A DNA stretch of 64,000 bases from Shewanella sp. KX20019 (GCF_016757755.1 NZ_CP068437.1:1240001-1304000), one strand, 5' to 3'. Counted from the first letter of the stretch, positions 50,497 through 60,630 are shown. Made by a program: numbers and translations. The notes: a model not told the origin generated them from the letters alone.

Positions 50497-52125
50497 ATGT
50501 ATAAGGCTTTTTTTGGGTTGAATGATAACCCTTTCTCTATAGCGCCAAACCCACATTACCTGTTTCTGAGCGATCGCCACAGAGAAGCGTTAGCACATCT
50601 AACCTATGGATTAGGCGAAACGGGGGGCTTTGTGTTGCTGACGGGCGAGGTGGGTACCGGAAAAACCACAGTGTCGCGTTGCTTACTTAATCAGCTGCCA
50701 GAGAACACCGACACCGCCTTTATTCTCAACCCGTCTTTGACTGAGTTAGAGTTACTAGCGACCTTATGTGATGAGTTAGAAATAACTTATGGTGAATCAC
50801 CCAGCCTTAAGCAGTTGACGGATCGAATTAGTTCATTTCTACTTACTAATCATAGTAATGGCCGTAATACCGTACTGATCATTGATGAGGCACAGCACCT
50901 TAGGGCTGAAGTGCTTGAGCAATTGAGGTTACTGACAAATTTAGAAACCGATACCAAGAAGTTATTACAGGTGATTTTAATTGGTCAGCCAGAGTTACAG
51001 CAGTTGCTTAGACGTCAAGAGTTACGTCAGTTAGCACAAAGAATAACAGCACGTTATCACCTGCTGCCGCTAACACTCGAAGAGGTCGCACTCTATGTTC
51101 AGCATCGTTTGCAAGTTGCAGGCCGACATGAACCTTTATTCCATAAGAGTGCCATTAAAGCGTTACATAAGCACAGTGATGGCATTCCTAGACTGATTAA
51201 CCTGTTATGCGAGCGTGCCTTAATGGCCAGTTACGCACAATCAAAAGTGCCTATTGATAGTAAGATGATCAATATGGCGTCACGGGAAGTGTTAGGCGAA
51301 GAGCCAGAAAAGAAAAACATCTGGCTGCCAACGGGTTTAGCAGCATCAATCGTATTGACCTTTTCGGCAGCGCTTTACCTTTTTAGCCAACAATCAGCCG
51401 AACCGACGAATTCAGCTATTAACAACCAAACTGTTGCACCTGTGGCTGATAGACGTGCAAATGACGACATGGAGTCGGTGAATACAGCGGCAGCTAAATT
51501 CAATAGCAGCCAGCAAGCACTGAGAAACGCCATTGGGCAAAGTCGCGATATCGATAGTGCATATGCCAGTATCCTAGGGCTTTGGGATAAAACACCTTAT
51601 ATCGGCTTGTCAGCCTGCCAATCAGCGAAACAACAAGGCTTAGCTTGTTATCAGCAGCAAGGTAATTGGAACTCTATCGTAAGGTTAAACTTTCCTGCGG
51701 TGGTTTACCTTGTAGATAGTCAGCAACAAGCATTTTATGGCACCGTAGTCGCAAGACAAGGTGAGCAGATGCTGCTGCAACTTAATGAGCAGCAGCTATG
51801 GGTTAAGCGTGATTGGTTTAATCGACACTTTAGCGGCACCTTTGAAATACTGTGGCAAGCGCCTAACAATCAAGTGAGTGAAATAGGAAAATCTGCTAAT
51901 CAAGCGCAATTGCAGTGGTTGGAGAATAGTTTAGCCATTGTGAGCGAGTCATCACCTCGATTAGTGTCTGAGTTTGACAGCCAGTTAGAGCAAAATTTAA
52001 AGGCATTTCAGCGTCAACATGGGTTAACTGCTGACGGAATCGCAGGCGCACAAACACTAGTACAATTAAATCTCTATTTGAGTGATGTTGGGCCGCGCCT
52101 AGGTCAATCTAAGAGGTTGTATTAA
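50497..52125 (+). CDS. gspA: General secretion pathway protein A (ExeA-type ATPase)
   Basis: A 542-residue inner-membrane ATPase, near the length of ExeA in Aeromonas. The N-terminal AAA domain has the Walker A motif G-E-V-G-T-G-K-T-T (residues about 50-58) and Walker B V-L-I-I-D-E-A-Q-H. A transmembrane helix lies near residue 280. The periplasmic part ends in a peptidoglycan-binding domain (F-Q-R-Q-H-G-L-T-A-D-G-I-A-G-A-Q-T-L). With GspB it helps the type II secretin assemble through the cell wall. Its stop overlaps the gspB start. Confidence 0.94.
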   Translation: MYKAFFGLNDNPFSIAPNPHYLFLSDRHREALAHLTYGLGETGGFVLLTGEVGTGKTTVSRCLLNQLPENTDTAFILNPSLTELELLATLCDELEITYGESPSLKQLTDRISSFLLTNHSNGRNTVLIIDEAQHLRAEVLEQLRLLTNLETDTKKLLQVILIGQPELQQLLRRQELRQLAQRITARYHLLPLTLEEVALYVQHRLQVAGRHEPLFHKSAIKALHKHSDGIPRLINLLCERALMASYAQSKVPIDSKMINMASREVLGEEPEKKNIWLPTGLAASIVLTFSAALYLFSQQSAEPTNSAINNQTVAPVADRRANDDMESVNTAAAKFNSSQQALRNAIGQSRDIDSAYASILGLWDKTPYIGLSACQSAKQQGLACYQQQGNWNSIVRLNFPAVVYLVDSQQQAFYGTVVARQGEQMLLQLNEQQLWVKRDWFNRHFSGTFEILWQAPNNQVSEIGKSANQAQLQWLENSLAIVSESSPRLVSEFDSQLEQNLKAFQRQHGLTADGIAGAQTLVQLNLYLSDVGPRLGQSKRLY

Positions 52126-53144
52126 TGTCAATTTTACTTGATGCTGTCACGCGAGATAAACAGCAATCACAAGGCATACAACATGATGTTGTATTAACAC
52201 CTCGCGCACAGTACCAGGCTGTTAATCATCAACATAAAGCAGCTAAGCGTGCTGCTATATTCGCGCTATTGTTATTATTAACAGTTGCTGTAGCTTGGTT
52301 GTTGAGCCAAGTAGTGATGCAACAAAACTTGGCGAACTCAAAGCTGGCGGTGGCATCTGAGCAGAACGTAGCGAGTACGCAGTTTAATCGTCAATCAGCG
52401 TCGAGTGATCAGTTTCAGGCGAATGACAGCAGCGTTAAACTTGCCGGGAAAGTTGCGCTGCCTGTCGCACGAGCTATGCCCTACACTGGAACTCCAGTCA
52501 GTCAAATATCGTTGTCAGCCACCAGTAATCAGCTAAAGCCAAGCGACACTGTGGTAACACAAACTAATGCCGAAGGTAACGATTTACTGGCGGCATTACT
52601 TAAAGCGCAACAGAGTGTTGAAGCAGGCGAAAGTCCCGCTCAAGTTAATCCGCAAGCGATGAGTAATGAGGACGCCATTATATTGGGGGCAAACGCTAAC
52701 CAACGCGGTCAAGATATGTTGGCATCGCTGCAATATGAGGTCGATCTCGCCGCTGCAGACGTTGGTTTAGATTCAAAAGCTAAACCACAAAGTGACAACA
52801 ATCTCGTTGCCGCTTTTGAAGCCGCACTTAAAGATATTGAGCGAGAAAATGCGATAGCCACGCCAGTGACGCAGCCAGAATTAGACCCTATCCCGACGAC
52901 GTCTAAAGTTGACGCCATTCCTAAATATGGGCAGTTGCCGGCAGGTTTACAGTTACAGGTACCTGAATTTACAATTAATGCCCATGTATACTCAAGTGTT
53001 GCGGCAAATCGCTGGTTGAATGTGGACGGCGCTGAGCTGCAGCAGGGGGATGCGATCCAAGGTAAGTTAACAATTGTGGAGATTAGACCTCGGGATGTCG
53101 TGCTGTCTATACAGGGCACCGAGTTTAAAGTACCCGCTATCTAG
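52125..53144 (+). CDS. gspB: General secretion pathway protein B (ExeB)
   Basis: A 339-residue protein with a short cytosolic N-terminus, one transmembrane helix (about residues 42-62) and a long, probably disordered periplasmic linker rich in alanine, glutamine and serine. The compact C-terminal domain (about 275-339) contains P-E-F-T-I-N-A-H-V-Y-S and R-P-R-D-V-V-L-S-I-Q-G-T-E-F-K-V-P, which is the GspB/PulB signature. It partners GspA. The overlap with gspA (taatg) implies coupled translation. The main type II secretion operon is not in this window. Confidence 0.93.
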   Translation: MSILLDAVTRDKQQSQGIQHDVVLTPRAQYQAVNHQHKAAKRAAIFALLLLLTVAVAWLLSQVVMQQNLANSKLAVASEQNVASTQFNRQSASSDQFQANDSSVKLAGKVALPVARAMPYTGTPVSQISLSATSNQLKPSDTVVTQTNAEGNDLLAALLKAQQSVEAGESPAQVNPQAMSNEDAIILGANANQRGQDMLASLQYEVDLAAADVGLDSKAKPQSDNNLVAAFEAALKDIERENAIATPVTQPELDPIPTTSKVDAIPKYGQLPAGLQLQVPEFTINAHVYSSVAANRWLNVDGAELQQGDAIQGKLTIVEIRPRDVVLSIQGTEFKVPAI

Positions 53145-53174
53145 CATCAATTAACACTCACTGAAGATAGCTAT

Positions 53175-53204
53175 AAAAAAGCCTAACAACTGTTAGGCTT
53201 TTTT
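53175..53204 (+). terminator. Terminator of gspAB
   Basis: Aaaaaagcctaaca and tgttaggctttttt form a long stem with A/T runs on both sides, so it may also serve nhaD from the other strand. Confidence 0.9.
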
Positions 53205-53234
53205 AATGCTTACCACTTTTCGTTGTTATGCATG

Positions 53235-54542
53235 CTAGCCATAGAAATGGTAAGCCATCAGTAAGGTAAGGGCGTAACCAACTGAATAGCAAAGAGCAAG
53301 CGCGGGCACATACCTAAGGTAGCTAACGAAGGTGAGTTCCTTTACTTTACTCATGGCGATAATGCCAGCAGCTGAACCGATAACGAGTAATGATCCGCCA
53401 ACACCAACAGAGTATGTTAATCCTAACCATTCAGGCGTATTGAGTACGGGGTCGGCTTTTAACAATGCAGCGGTGAGCGGCACGTTATCGAGCAGTGCAG
53501 AGCCAATGCCAGCGACAAAGTTAGAGATGTTTGGGTCGAATTGAGAATAAACCTGAGTTAATAAATCCAAGGTGCCAATCTCTTTAAGCATGCCGACAAG
53601 CAGTAAAATGCCTAAGAAGAATAATAGCGTGTCGTATTCCACTTGACGGATGTACTCGAGGATCTGCAGTTCCTCTTTATTGCTGCGGGTAGTATGTCCA
53701 ACAAGGAACATCACTGACAGTCCGGTCAAAAAAGTAAGTACTGGCGGGACCCCATACAGAACATTAAGCACCATAGTCATCACAATCGTGCTAAAGAAAA
53801 TGATTGCGATGAGGATATCAACAGCGCGAACTTCGCGTTTTATTGGCGTGGTGCTGACTTCCCCTTCAGCTTTAAGCGAAAATAGTACAGCCAATAACAT
53901 GACGCTAATTGCGGCGGGTACAAATAGCAGCAGTAGTTCTGACATATTGACATGGCCACCAAGGAAGATCATCAAGGTGGTCACATCACCGGTGATAAGT
54001 GCAACGCCGCCAGAGTTTACGGCGAATATGATGAGTACCGCCATACGCCGACGCATCTGCTTCTCGAGCTTAAAAGTGGTGAGTAAGCCTAAAGAAACCA
54101 GTGTCGCGGTCACATTGTCACAAATGGCGGAAAGCACCAGTGAAAATAGTGCTACTTGCAGCATTAACATCCGCACCGATACCCGTTGAGGGAATAGCTT
54201 TTGTACCAGTATTTGGATCATCCCTTTGGCATTAAGGTAGGCAACAAAGGTCATGGTAGACATTAGAAATAACCACAAGGTGGCAATTTCGAGTAGGTTT
54301 TCGTTTAGCTGTTCTTCAATTAACTTTTCATGGCTGGGATCTCCAGCGGCCATAAATAGCACGACCCAAGAGATACATCCAAAAAACAGCGTCGTTTTAG
54401 CTTTATTTAGATGGGTAACTTCTTCAAACACAATACTCAACAACGCGAGTACAGCTAGCGATATTAAAAATGCGTACAACATAGGGCTACTCACAGACAG
54501 ATTTTTATATTGGATACTGAAATCAGTACTACTTTGCTGCAA
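53235..54542 (-). CDS. nhaD: NhaD-type sodium/proton antiporter
   Basis: A 435-residue inner-membrane protein with 11 to 12 helices. It exchanges sodium (or lithium) for protons at alkaline pH, useful for a marine cell. It has the family features F-E-E-V-T-H-L-N-K-A-K near residue 40 and the buried acidic S-A-I-C-D-N-V-T-A-T-L (near 140). I-F-A-V-N-S-G-G-V-A-L-I-T-G-D-V-T-T (near 175) and L-L-D-N-V-P-L-T-A-A-L (near 340) are also present. The first 20 residues may not be translated: methionine 21 (L-Y-A-F-L-I-S) could be the start. Confidence 0.92.
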   Translation of the reverse strand: MQQSSTDFSIQYKNLSVSSPMLYAFLISLAVLALLSIVFEEVTHLNKAKTTLFFGCISWVVLFMAAGDPSHEKLIEEQLNENLLEIATLWLFLMSTMTFVAYLNAKGMIQILVQKLFPQRVSVRMLMLQVALFSLVLSAICDNVTATLVSLGLLTTFKLEKQMRRRMAVLIIFAVNSGGVALITGDVTTLMIFLGGHVNMSELLLLFVPAAISVMLLAVLFSLKAEGEVSTTPIKREVRAVDILIAIIFFSTIVMTMVLNVLYGVPPVLTFLTGLSVMFLVGHTTRSNKEELQILEYIRQVEYDTLLFFLGILLLVGMLKEIGTLDLLTQVYSQFDPNISNFVAGIGSALLDNVPLTAALLKADPVLNTPEWLGLTYSVGVGGSLLVIGSAAGIIAMSKVKELTFVSYLRYVPALALCYSVGYALTLLMAYHFYG

Positions 54543-54801
54543 TTTAAGGTTTGTTTAAGCTTTCCTTGGTAGAGCGCGGCGATCAGACCACAGTGAAAAA
54601 AGGAACGCAACTGTTATCTGTGTCAGGTTTGCTGGGAAACTGTGATGTAAGTCTGTGCTGGCGGGGTTTTGTTGCAGCGATCTTCTTAACTAGTTTTTTT
54701 GCAGTTGTATGTACGGTATAACTAATGGTTGTTATGCGTTGAGGTTGTTGGGGATAACCTGAGGCAGCGATGAACGACAATTGCTAACATGAGGATAAAC
54801 A
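54543..54801. other. Intergenic region between nhaD and hemL
   Basis: No convincing gene. A short minus-strand frame (54583-54780) has no ribosome-binding site and unlikely composition. The nhaD promoter must lie here. Confidence 0.4.
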
Positions 54802-54829
54802 AAAAAGGAACACGTTAGTGTTCCTTTTT
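54802..54829 (-). terminator. Terminator of hemL
   Basis: Aaaaaggaacac, a gtta loop and gtgttccttttt form a perfect 12-bp stem with A/T runs on both sides. Confidence 0.9.
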
Positions 54830-54859
54830 AGGTGTATTGCCGAACCACCAAGTGTTGAC

Positions 54860-56149
54860 TTAGCTTTTAGCCATTTTTGCAAAAACGCGGTCTGCAGCTG
54901 CTAATGTCGCTTCTAGCTCAGCTTCACCGTGGGCAAGGGATAAGAAACCAGCCTCATAAGCGCTTGGTGCTAAGTAAATACCTTCATCTAACATGCCATG
55001 ATAAAACACTGGGAATTTATCAGCATCGCATTTAGTGACCTGCTCAAATGAAGTGACTTTTTCTTGGTCTGTAAAGAAGAAGCCAAACATGCCGCCAACG
55101 TAGTTGATTGCCATTGGAATGCCATGCTTGTTTGCCGCAGCTTTAAAGCCTTCTGCAATATATTGAGTTTTTGCAGCTAGTTGCTCATAGACGCCATCTT
55201 CACAAAGTGCTTCCATCTGCGCTAGACCAGCAGACATTGCAATTGGGTTACCAGAAAGCGTACCCGCTTGATAAACAGGGCCTGTAGGAGCAATAAACTG
55301 CATCACATCTTTACGGCCACCAAAAGCACCGACTGGCATACCGCCGCCAATCACTTTACCCAATGTTGTTAGATCTGGTGTTACGCCGTAGTGGCCCTGT
55401 GCGCCGCTCTTAGATACACGGAAACCAGTCATTACTTCATCGATAATCATCAATGCACCGTATTGGTCACAAATAGCACGTAGGCCTTGTAAGAAACCTT
55501 CAACTGGTGGAATGCAGTTCATGTTGCCTGCAACTGGCTCTAGGATGATGCACGAAATCGCATCTGGATATTGCTCGAATAGTGCCTTAACCGACTCAAG
55601 GTCATTATACGTTGCTGTCAAAGTGTGCTTAGCAAAATCTTCAGGAATACCTGGAGAGCTCGGCTGACCTAACGTCAATGCACCAGAACCTGCTTTAACC
55701 AGTAAACAGTCTGCGTGGCCGTGGTAGCAACCTTCAAACTTAAGAATTTTGTCACGGCTAGTGAAGCCACGAGCAAGACGAATCGCACTCATAGTTGCTT
55801 CAGTACCTGAGCTCACCATACGAACCTGTTCCATTGAAGGCACCATTTCGATAACTTTCTCAGCCATAGTGACTTCAAGCTCGGTTGGCGCGCCAAATGA
55901 TAGGCCATTTTCAACCGCAGCAAGTACAGCTTGACGAATTTTTGGGTGGTTATGACCTAAGATCATTGGACCCCAAGAACCGACATAATCGATGTACTTG
56001 TTACCGTCGGCATCAAAAATATATGCGCCATCGGCTTTTTCAATAAAACGTGGAGAACCACCCACACTACTAAATGCACGGACTGGAGAGTTAACGCCGC
56101 CTGGAATAGTTTTTTTAGCCTGTTCAAAGAGTTCGTCGGAACGGGTCAT
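54860..56149 (-). CDS. hemL: Glutamate-1-semialdehyde 2,1-aminomutase HemL
   Basis: A 429-residue PLP enzyme that turns glutamate-1-semialdehyde into 5-aminolevulinate, the tetrapyrrole precursor. Motifs include P-G-G-V-N-S-P-V-R-A-F at the N-terminus and S-G-T-E-A-T-M-S-A-I-R-L-A-R (near 122). The PLP lysine sits in T-T-L-G-K-V-I-G-G-G-M-P-V-G-A (about residue 265), and T-L-S-G-N-P-I-A-M follows. aaggatc precedes the ATG. pyrB lies upstream on the same strand across a gap of only 28 bases, so they may share a message. Confidence 0.97.
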   Translation of the reverse strand: MTRSDELFEQAKKTIPGGVNSPVRAFSSVGGSPRFIEKADGAYIFDADGNKYIDYVGSWGPMILGHNHPKIRQAVLAAVENGLSFGAPTELEVTMAEKVIEMVPSMEQVRMVSSGTEATMSAIRLARGFTSRDKILKFEGCYHGHADCLLVKAGSGALTLGQPSSPGIPEDFAKHTLTATYNDLESVKALFEQYPDAISCIILEPVAGNMNCIPPVEGFLQGLRAICDQYGALMIIDEVMTGFRVSKSGAQGHYGVTPDLTTLGKVIGGGMPVGAFGGRKDVMQFIAPTGPVYQAGTLSGNPIAMSAGLAQMEALCEDGVYEQLAAKTQYIAEGFKAAANKHGIPMAINYVGGMFGFFFTDQEKVTSFEQVTKCDADKFPVFYHGMLDEGIYLAPSAYEAGFLSLAHGEAELEATLAAADRVFAKMAKS

Positions 56150-56177
56150 TTTAGATCCTTAAAAGTCAGTAGCCTGA

Positions 56178-57197
56178 TTAAAATTCAGCTTTTCGTGAAT
56201 ACCAATTAACTGGGCGCTCATATTGCTCTAATTGAGAGTCAACACCAAGCGTCAGTGCAAACAGTGCCATACGAATTAATAAACCGTTATCAGCCTGCCT
56301 AAAAATGGCGAGGTTAGGGTGGTTATTAAGATCGTTATCCAATTCATTTGCTTGCTTACGAGAATCTCGTGGCAGCGGATGCATGATCACTGTGTTCGAT
56401 TTACAATGCTTTGTATAAATACTCTGGTTTAAGCGGAATTTACCACGGTATTTATTTGCTTCATCTTGTGAAGGGAAGCGTTCTTCTTGAATTCGCGTTA
56501 GATAGAGTATATCAGCGCGATCTAAATTGCCTTCAAGTTGGTCTGTTATTGTGATCTTATGCCCAGCATTTTCAATGTCATTGATCACATAGTCAGGCAT
56601 TGCTAGCTCCTTAGGTGACACTAATGTGAAGCTGACATCTTTATACATGCACAACAAACGAGAAAGCGAGTGCACGGTACGACCAAATTTCAAATCACCC
56701 ACCATAGCGATATGCATACCGCTAATATCACGTCCGCCAGATGCCAGTTCTTTTTGAATGGTAAATAGGTCTAACAGTGCTTGAGTCGGGTGTTCATTTG
56801 AACCGTCACCGCCATTGATGACTGGAACACGGCTGCCTTCTGCAAACTCTTTTACAGAGAACGCTTCAGGGTGACGCATCGCAATGACATCAGAATAGCT
56901 CGATAGCACTCTGGCGGTATCGTATAGTGATTCGCCTTTTGACAAAGAAGATGACGCCATACCAACGGTTTCATTCACCTTGCCACCAAGCAAACTAAAC
57001 GCGCAGCCAAAGCTGATGCGGGTACGCGTACTGGGTTCAAAGAAAAGATTACCCAACACAGCCCCGTCTAAAACGGTGGTGCGTTTCTGCCGTAGGGCAT
57101 AGGGGGTCATTCGGGTGGCAACATCGAATATGTTCTGTACGGAATCCAAACTAAGTTGGTTTACCGAAAGGATATGTGAACCTTGAAACTGAGTCAT
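56178..57197 (-). CDS. pyrB: Aspartate carbamoyltransferase catalytic chain
   Basis: A 339-residue enzyme that condenses carbamoyl phosphate with aspartate in pyrimidine synthesis. I start it at the ATG at 57197 (M-T-Q-F-Q-G-S-H-I-L-S-V-N-Q-L); the frame runs another 52 codons upstream with unlikely composition. The carbamoyl-phosphate loop is F-E-P-S-T-R-T-R-I-S-F. S-S-L-S-K-G-E-S and H-P-T-Q-A-L-L-D are further active-site blocks, and M-H-P-L-P-R-D follows. It is a little longer than the E. coli chain (311), and no pyrI lies next to it. Confidence 0.95.
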   Translation of the reverse strand: MTQFQGSHILSVNQLSLDSVQNIFDVATRMTPYALRQKRTTVLDGAVLGNLFFEPSTRTRISFGCAFSLLGGKVNETVGMASSSLSKGESLYDTARVLSSYSDVIAMRHPEAFSVKEFAEGSRVPVINGGDGSNEHPTQALLDLFTIQKELASGGRDISGMHIAMVGDLKFGRTVHSLSRLLCMYKDVSFTLVSPKELAMPDYVINDIENAGHKITITDQLEGNLDRADILYLTRIQEERFPSQDEANKYRGKFRLNQSIYTKHCKSNTVIMHPLPRDSRKQANELDNDLNNHPNLAIFRQADNGLLIRMALFALTLGVDSQLEQYERPVNWYSRKAEF

Positions 57198-57493
57198 CAG
57201 CCTATATTTCCAATTTCTGGGGGGCTTTATAGCACGCATTAAATCGCGGCTCGTTAGCCCTAAATTTATGTAGGGTGGCTGAGGCGGCACTATAGCAAAA
57301 AATCTGTTGTAGTGGAATATCTGCGGTAAGTAACAGAAAGGTGAAGTCGTCAATTTTTCGGCAATTATGGGACTGCTGAAACATTCTGTTGCTGCAAATG
57401 TCGCTTAGCGCTTGCTAAATGCTTTCTGGCGCGTAAAACTGCGCATAAGAAATCATATTTACGATGTAAACCAACACACTTGGAAGGTTAAAT

Positions 57494-58282
57494 TTGGACC
57501 ATTTTATTTGGAATGTAGATCCTGTAGCGATTAGCTTTATGGGGCTTAAAGTACATTGGTACGGCATATTGTTTGCGCTGGCTATCGCCTCAGGTTTTCA
57601 GGTAATGAAGCGCATATATGTGCGAGAAAAGCTACCAGTGGAGTCGTTGGATAACTTACTGATGTATTGTGTGGTGGGTATTATTGTTGGGGCGCGTTTA
57701 GCGCACTGCCTCTTTTACGATCCAGCCTATTACCTTAGCAACCCACTTAAGATATTTGCCATATGGGAAGGGGGACTTGCAAGCCATGGTGGTGGTGTCG
57801 GTGCTATCTTGGCACTCTATTATTACCAGCGTCAGGTTAAGCTGCCGTTCCTGTTTCTACTCGACCGCTTGGCGATAGCAACTGCCATTTTTGGCTTCTT
57901 TGTACGCATGGCCAACTTCGTTAATTCAGAGATCTTGGGATTGCCAACAAACGCGCCGTGGGGAATTATATTTGAGCGAATTGATATGCTGCCTCGTCAT
58001 CCTGCACAGCTCTATGAAGCGATTGCGTATTTATCCATATTCCTATTGTTATGGGCTATTTATAAACTGACAGAGATGAAACAGAAGCATGGTGCTATCT
58101 TTGGTTTGTTCTTGGTTTTAGTCTTTAGTGCGCGATTTGCTATCGAGATGGTTAAGGTCAAGCAAGCTGTGTATGCCGATGCATGGACATTTAGTGCCGG
58201 GCAGCTACTGAGTATTCCGTTTCTGTTGGTGGGTGTTGTGCTATTAGTTCTACCCTATGTGCGCAAAGCCAAAACGGGTTAA
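57494..58282 (+). CDS. lgt: Prolipoprotein diacylglyceryl transferase Lgt
   Basis: A 262-residue inner-membrane enzyme that attaches diacylglycerol to lipobox cysteines, the first step of lipoprotein maturation. It starts with TTG, supported by ggaagg about seven bases before. Seven helices are likely. Signature blocks include V-H-W-Y-G-I-L-F-A-L near residue 20 and G-A-R-L-A-H-C-L-F-Y. E-G-G-L-A-S-H-G-G-G-V-G lies near 93, and the Lgt motif F-V-R-M-A-N-F-V-N-S-E-I is at about 136-147, with R-H-P-A-Q-L-Y-E after it. Length and order match E. coli Lgt. Confidence 0.96.
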   Translation: MDHFIWNVDPVAISFMGLKVHWYGILFALAIASGFQVMKRIYVREKLPVESLDNLLMYCVVGIIVGARLAHCLFYDPAYYLSNPLKIFAIWEGGLASHGGGVGAILALYYYQRQVKLPFLFLLDRLAIATAIFGFFVRMANFVNSEILGLPTNAPWGIIFERIDMLPRHPAQLYEAIAYLSIFLLLWAIYKLTEMKQKHGAIFGLFLVLVFSARFAIEMVKVKQAVYADAWTFSAGQLLSIPFLLVGVVLLVLPYVRKAKTG

Positions 58283-58321
58283 ATAGAGCAACAGTCCAAT
58301 AGGCAATAGAAATTGAGCAAT

Positions 58322-58358
58322 AAAAAAACCGCTAGCGCGATGCGCTAGCGGTTTTTTT
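58322..58358. terminator. Bidirectional terminator between lgt and the TonB receptor
   Basis: Aaaaaaccgctagcgc, a gat loop and gcgctagcggtttttt form a long perfect stem with A/T runs at both ends, placed between two convergent genes. Confidence 0.92.
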
Positions 58359-58381
58359 TATTTAAGCCGCTTAAACAGCGT

Positions 58382-60538
58382 TTAGAAAGGCAGAGTAAAA
58401 CCTATGGTTGCTGTGCGGCCCATGCCTTTAAAGTAGCGGGTGTCTTTACCCACTGTTTGTGAGTAGTAAGTGTAATAGTCTTCATTAAGCAGGTTTTGAA
58501 TACCAATGCTTAGGGTGCCGTCGTAGACTGGGATTGCGACAGATGCATCGACGGTGGTGTAGCCATCAAAATTGGCATACACATCGTTATCAGCGTTTTC
58601 GAAGTCTTTATCCATATAGAAGTTTGCTTGTATACGTGTGGAGATGTCGTTGTCGAAATTATGTGTCCAGAACAGGTTAATACGGTTTGGTGAGATATTG
58701 GCACCGTCTAAATCAGTATCGACGCTTTGATCGTCATTGGAATCATATTCACCATTTTGAATGGCAATATTAACGCCTACATCATCATGATCGCCTAGAT
58801 AGGCTGTGATGTTTGACTCGATCCCTTCGATAACACTCTTTTCGCGTTTAATAACGAAAGAACCGCTACCATCGCCTTTATCGACCATGCGTGCGCCGTA
58901 ATCACTTGAAGAGCGGTAATAGGCTATTTTTGCGGAGAAGTATTCACCTTGGTAATCAGCACCAAATTCAATATTATCGGTAATAATAGGATCTAATGCT
59001 AAGGTATCCTCAATGCTTGGATTTGCACCTTGGAAATTGTCGCCATCACGTAGCACACGGCCGACATCGGGCATACCAAAGCCTTGGTTGAAGCTGGTGT
59101 ATACTCGCAGTGAAGAGTTTACTTTGTAAGAGGCGCCGATATTAAATAGTGTTTCAGTAAAATCAGGGCTGCCGCCTTCAATGTGCTTGTCACCATAACC
59201 ATAAAGTGTTTTATAGTCATCGACATTGAGCTTGGCGTATTCATAACGCATACCGCCAGATAGCGTTAGATTGTCGATGATGTCGTAATCTATCTGAGCG
59301 AAAGGTGCAATGTTGTCGTAGGTACTTTCTGGTACCCAAGATGCGCCGCTGACAACCATATCTTGTTCTGTGGTATCACGGAAAACATCTAAACCGTAGG
59401 CAATGCTAACACCTGAGTTAGCGATATCTGTTGCAAGCATCGAGGCTTTCATGCCCCACTTAACTGACTTATTACGCGATTGTTCATAATAGAGTGACTC
59501 GCCATTACTGCCAGTGCCACATACGGTGACTTGATCGCTGCCTTCCATGCTCGGATCGTAGAAATCAGCCCAACAGCCACCGCCATAAACAGCTTCAAAG
59601 TTTTGATTGAAAAATTGTAGGTTTAACTGTTGGCCGGCAATGTTTTGATGGGTGTAAGTTAGGCTCGTGGTGGTGACTTGATTGTTCGCCGCTTCCCATG
59701 GTTGCTCTTGTTCAATAGCACCGGTTGGAATGTCATTTTCTTTATCGCCTTTAACGGCCATATAGTCACCATTATTTTCCATGTTGTAATGGTTGACCAT
59801 TAGCTCAAGGCGCGACTCATCGAAATTGTGACCTAACTTAATAAAGAAATCCGCACTCTGGCTGTCCATCGACTCACCTTGAGTGGTATCAACACCAATC
59901 ATGTCGTCGTTTGCATCGTAGTAAACGCCATTATTGCGGTAACTGACTGACCCAATCATATCTAAATTTTCAGATTCACCTGAAAACGCATAGCTAGTAC
60001 CAAAACTAATCCCATCACCATCAAGGCTGTTAGGGACGGTGACATCGAAACTAACCTGATGCTCATTATCGCCAGTCGGTTTTTTGGTAATGTAGTTGAT
60101 GATACCGCCTTGTGCGCCAAGACCATGCATCGCATTTGCACCATGAATGATCTCAATTCGAGCGATCATCGCTGGGTCGATAGTTTGACCAGAGCGTCCG
60201 CCACTGCGTAGCGGGTTTGACTGTGGTACGCCATCAATCATGATCAGTGGTGCTCTACCGCGTAATGTTTCACCGGTATTGCTCATTTTTTGACGGCTTG
60301 GAGAGAAGCTAGGCGCTAAGTTACCTATGATGGTTGAGAGATCCCTAGTGGTTCTAAACTGCTCTTCGAGCATATCTTGACTGATGATAGTCACAGTATT
60401 TGGGATAGAACTAACCGGTTTGTCCATTCTACTGGCGGTCACGGTAATGACTTCAATATCTTCATCTTGAGCTTGAGCGATATTGGGAAGAAGTGCAGCT
60501 GAGATAGAAAGCGCAACTAAGGAGGTCTTAAACTTCAT
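58382..60538 (-). CDS. TonB-dependent siderophore-type receptor
   Basis: A 718-residue outer-membrane receptor. Residues 1-23 are a signal peptide. The TonB box region reads I-E-V-I-T-V-T-A-S at about 28-36. The plug domain follows, with T-V-T-I-I-S-Q-D-M-L, L-R-G-R-A-P-L-I-M-I-D-G-V-P and E-I-I-H-G-A-N-A-M-H-G-L-G-A-Q-G-G-I-I-N. The 22-strand barrel ends in T-A-T-I-G-F-T-L-P-F. It takes up an iron chelate driven by TonB. A Fur-box palindrome upstream supports iron control. The ligand type cannot be read from sequence. Confidence 0.93.
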   Translation of the reverse strand: MKFKTSLVALSISAALLPNIAQAQDEDIEVITVTASRMDKPVSSIPNTVTIISQDMLEEQFRTTRDLSTIIGNLAPSFSPSRQKMSNTGETLRGRAPLIMIDGVPQSNPLRSGGRSGQTIDPAMIARIEIIHGANAMHGLGAQGGIINYITKKPTGDNEHQVSFDVTVPNSLDGDGISFGTSYAFSGESENLDMIGSVSYRNNGVYYDANDDMIGVDTTQGESMDSQSADFFIKLGHNFDESRLELMVNHYNMENNGDYMAVKGDKENDIPTGAIEQEQPWEAANNQVTTTSLTYTHQNIAGQQLNLQFFNQNFEAVYGGGCWADFYDPSMEGSDQVTVCGTGSNGESLYYEQSRNKSVKWGMKASMLATDIANSGVSIAYGLDVFRDTTEQDMVVSGASWVPESTYDNIAPFAQIDYDIIDNLTLSGGMRYEYAKLNVDDYKTLYGYGDKHIEGGSPDFTETLFNIGASYKVNSSLRVYTSFNQGFGMPDVGRVLRDGDNFQGANPSIEDTLALDPIITDNIEFGADYQGEYFSAKIAYYRSSSDYGARMVDKGDGSGSFVIKREKSVIEGIESNITAYLGDHDDVGVNIAIQNGEYDSNDDQSVDTDLDGANISPNRINLFWTHNFDNDISTRIQANFYMDKDFENADNDVYANFDGYTTVDASVAIPVYDGTLSIGIQNLLNEDYYTYYSQTVGKDTRYFKGMGRTATIGFTLPF

Positions 60539-60630
60539 GATAGATCCCGTTTACGTGGCGACACTATAGTAAATCAAGCTAATCCTTTGGCGAAGCAATC
60601 CCTGTAAGTGTGTTAGCCACTTTTTATAAA

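Noticed and set aside
54583..54780. Minus-strand 65-codon frame between nhaD and hemL
   Set aside because: Composition rich in T, K and Q without pattern, no ribosome-binding site, and it lies where the nhaD promoter should be.
57198..57353. 52-codon N-terminal extension of PyrB
   Set aside because: The extension is rich in aromatic and proline residues with no family match, while the ATG at 57197 starts the known PyrB sequence.
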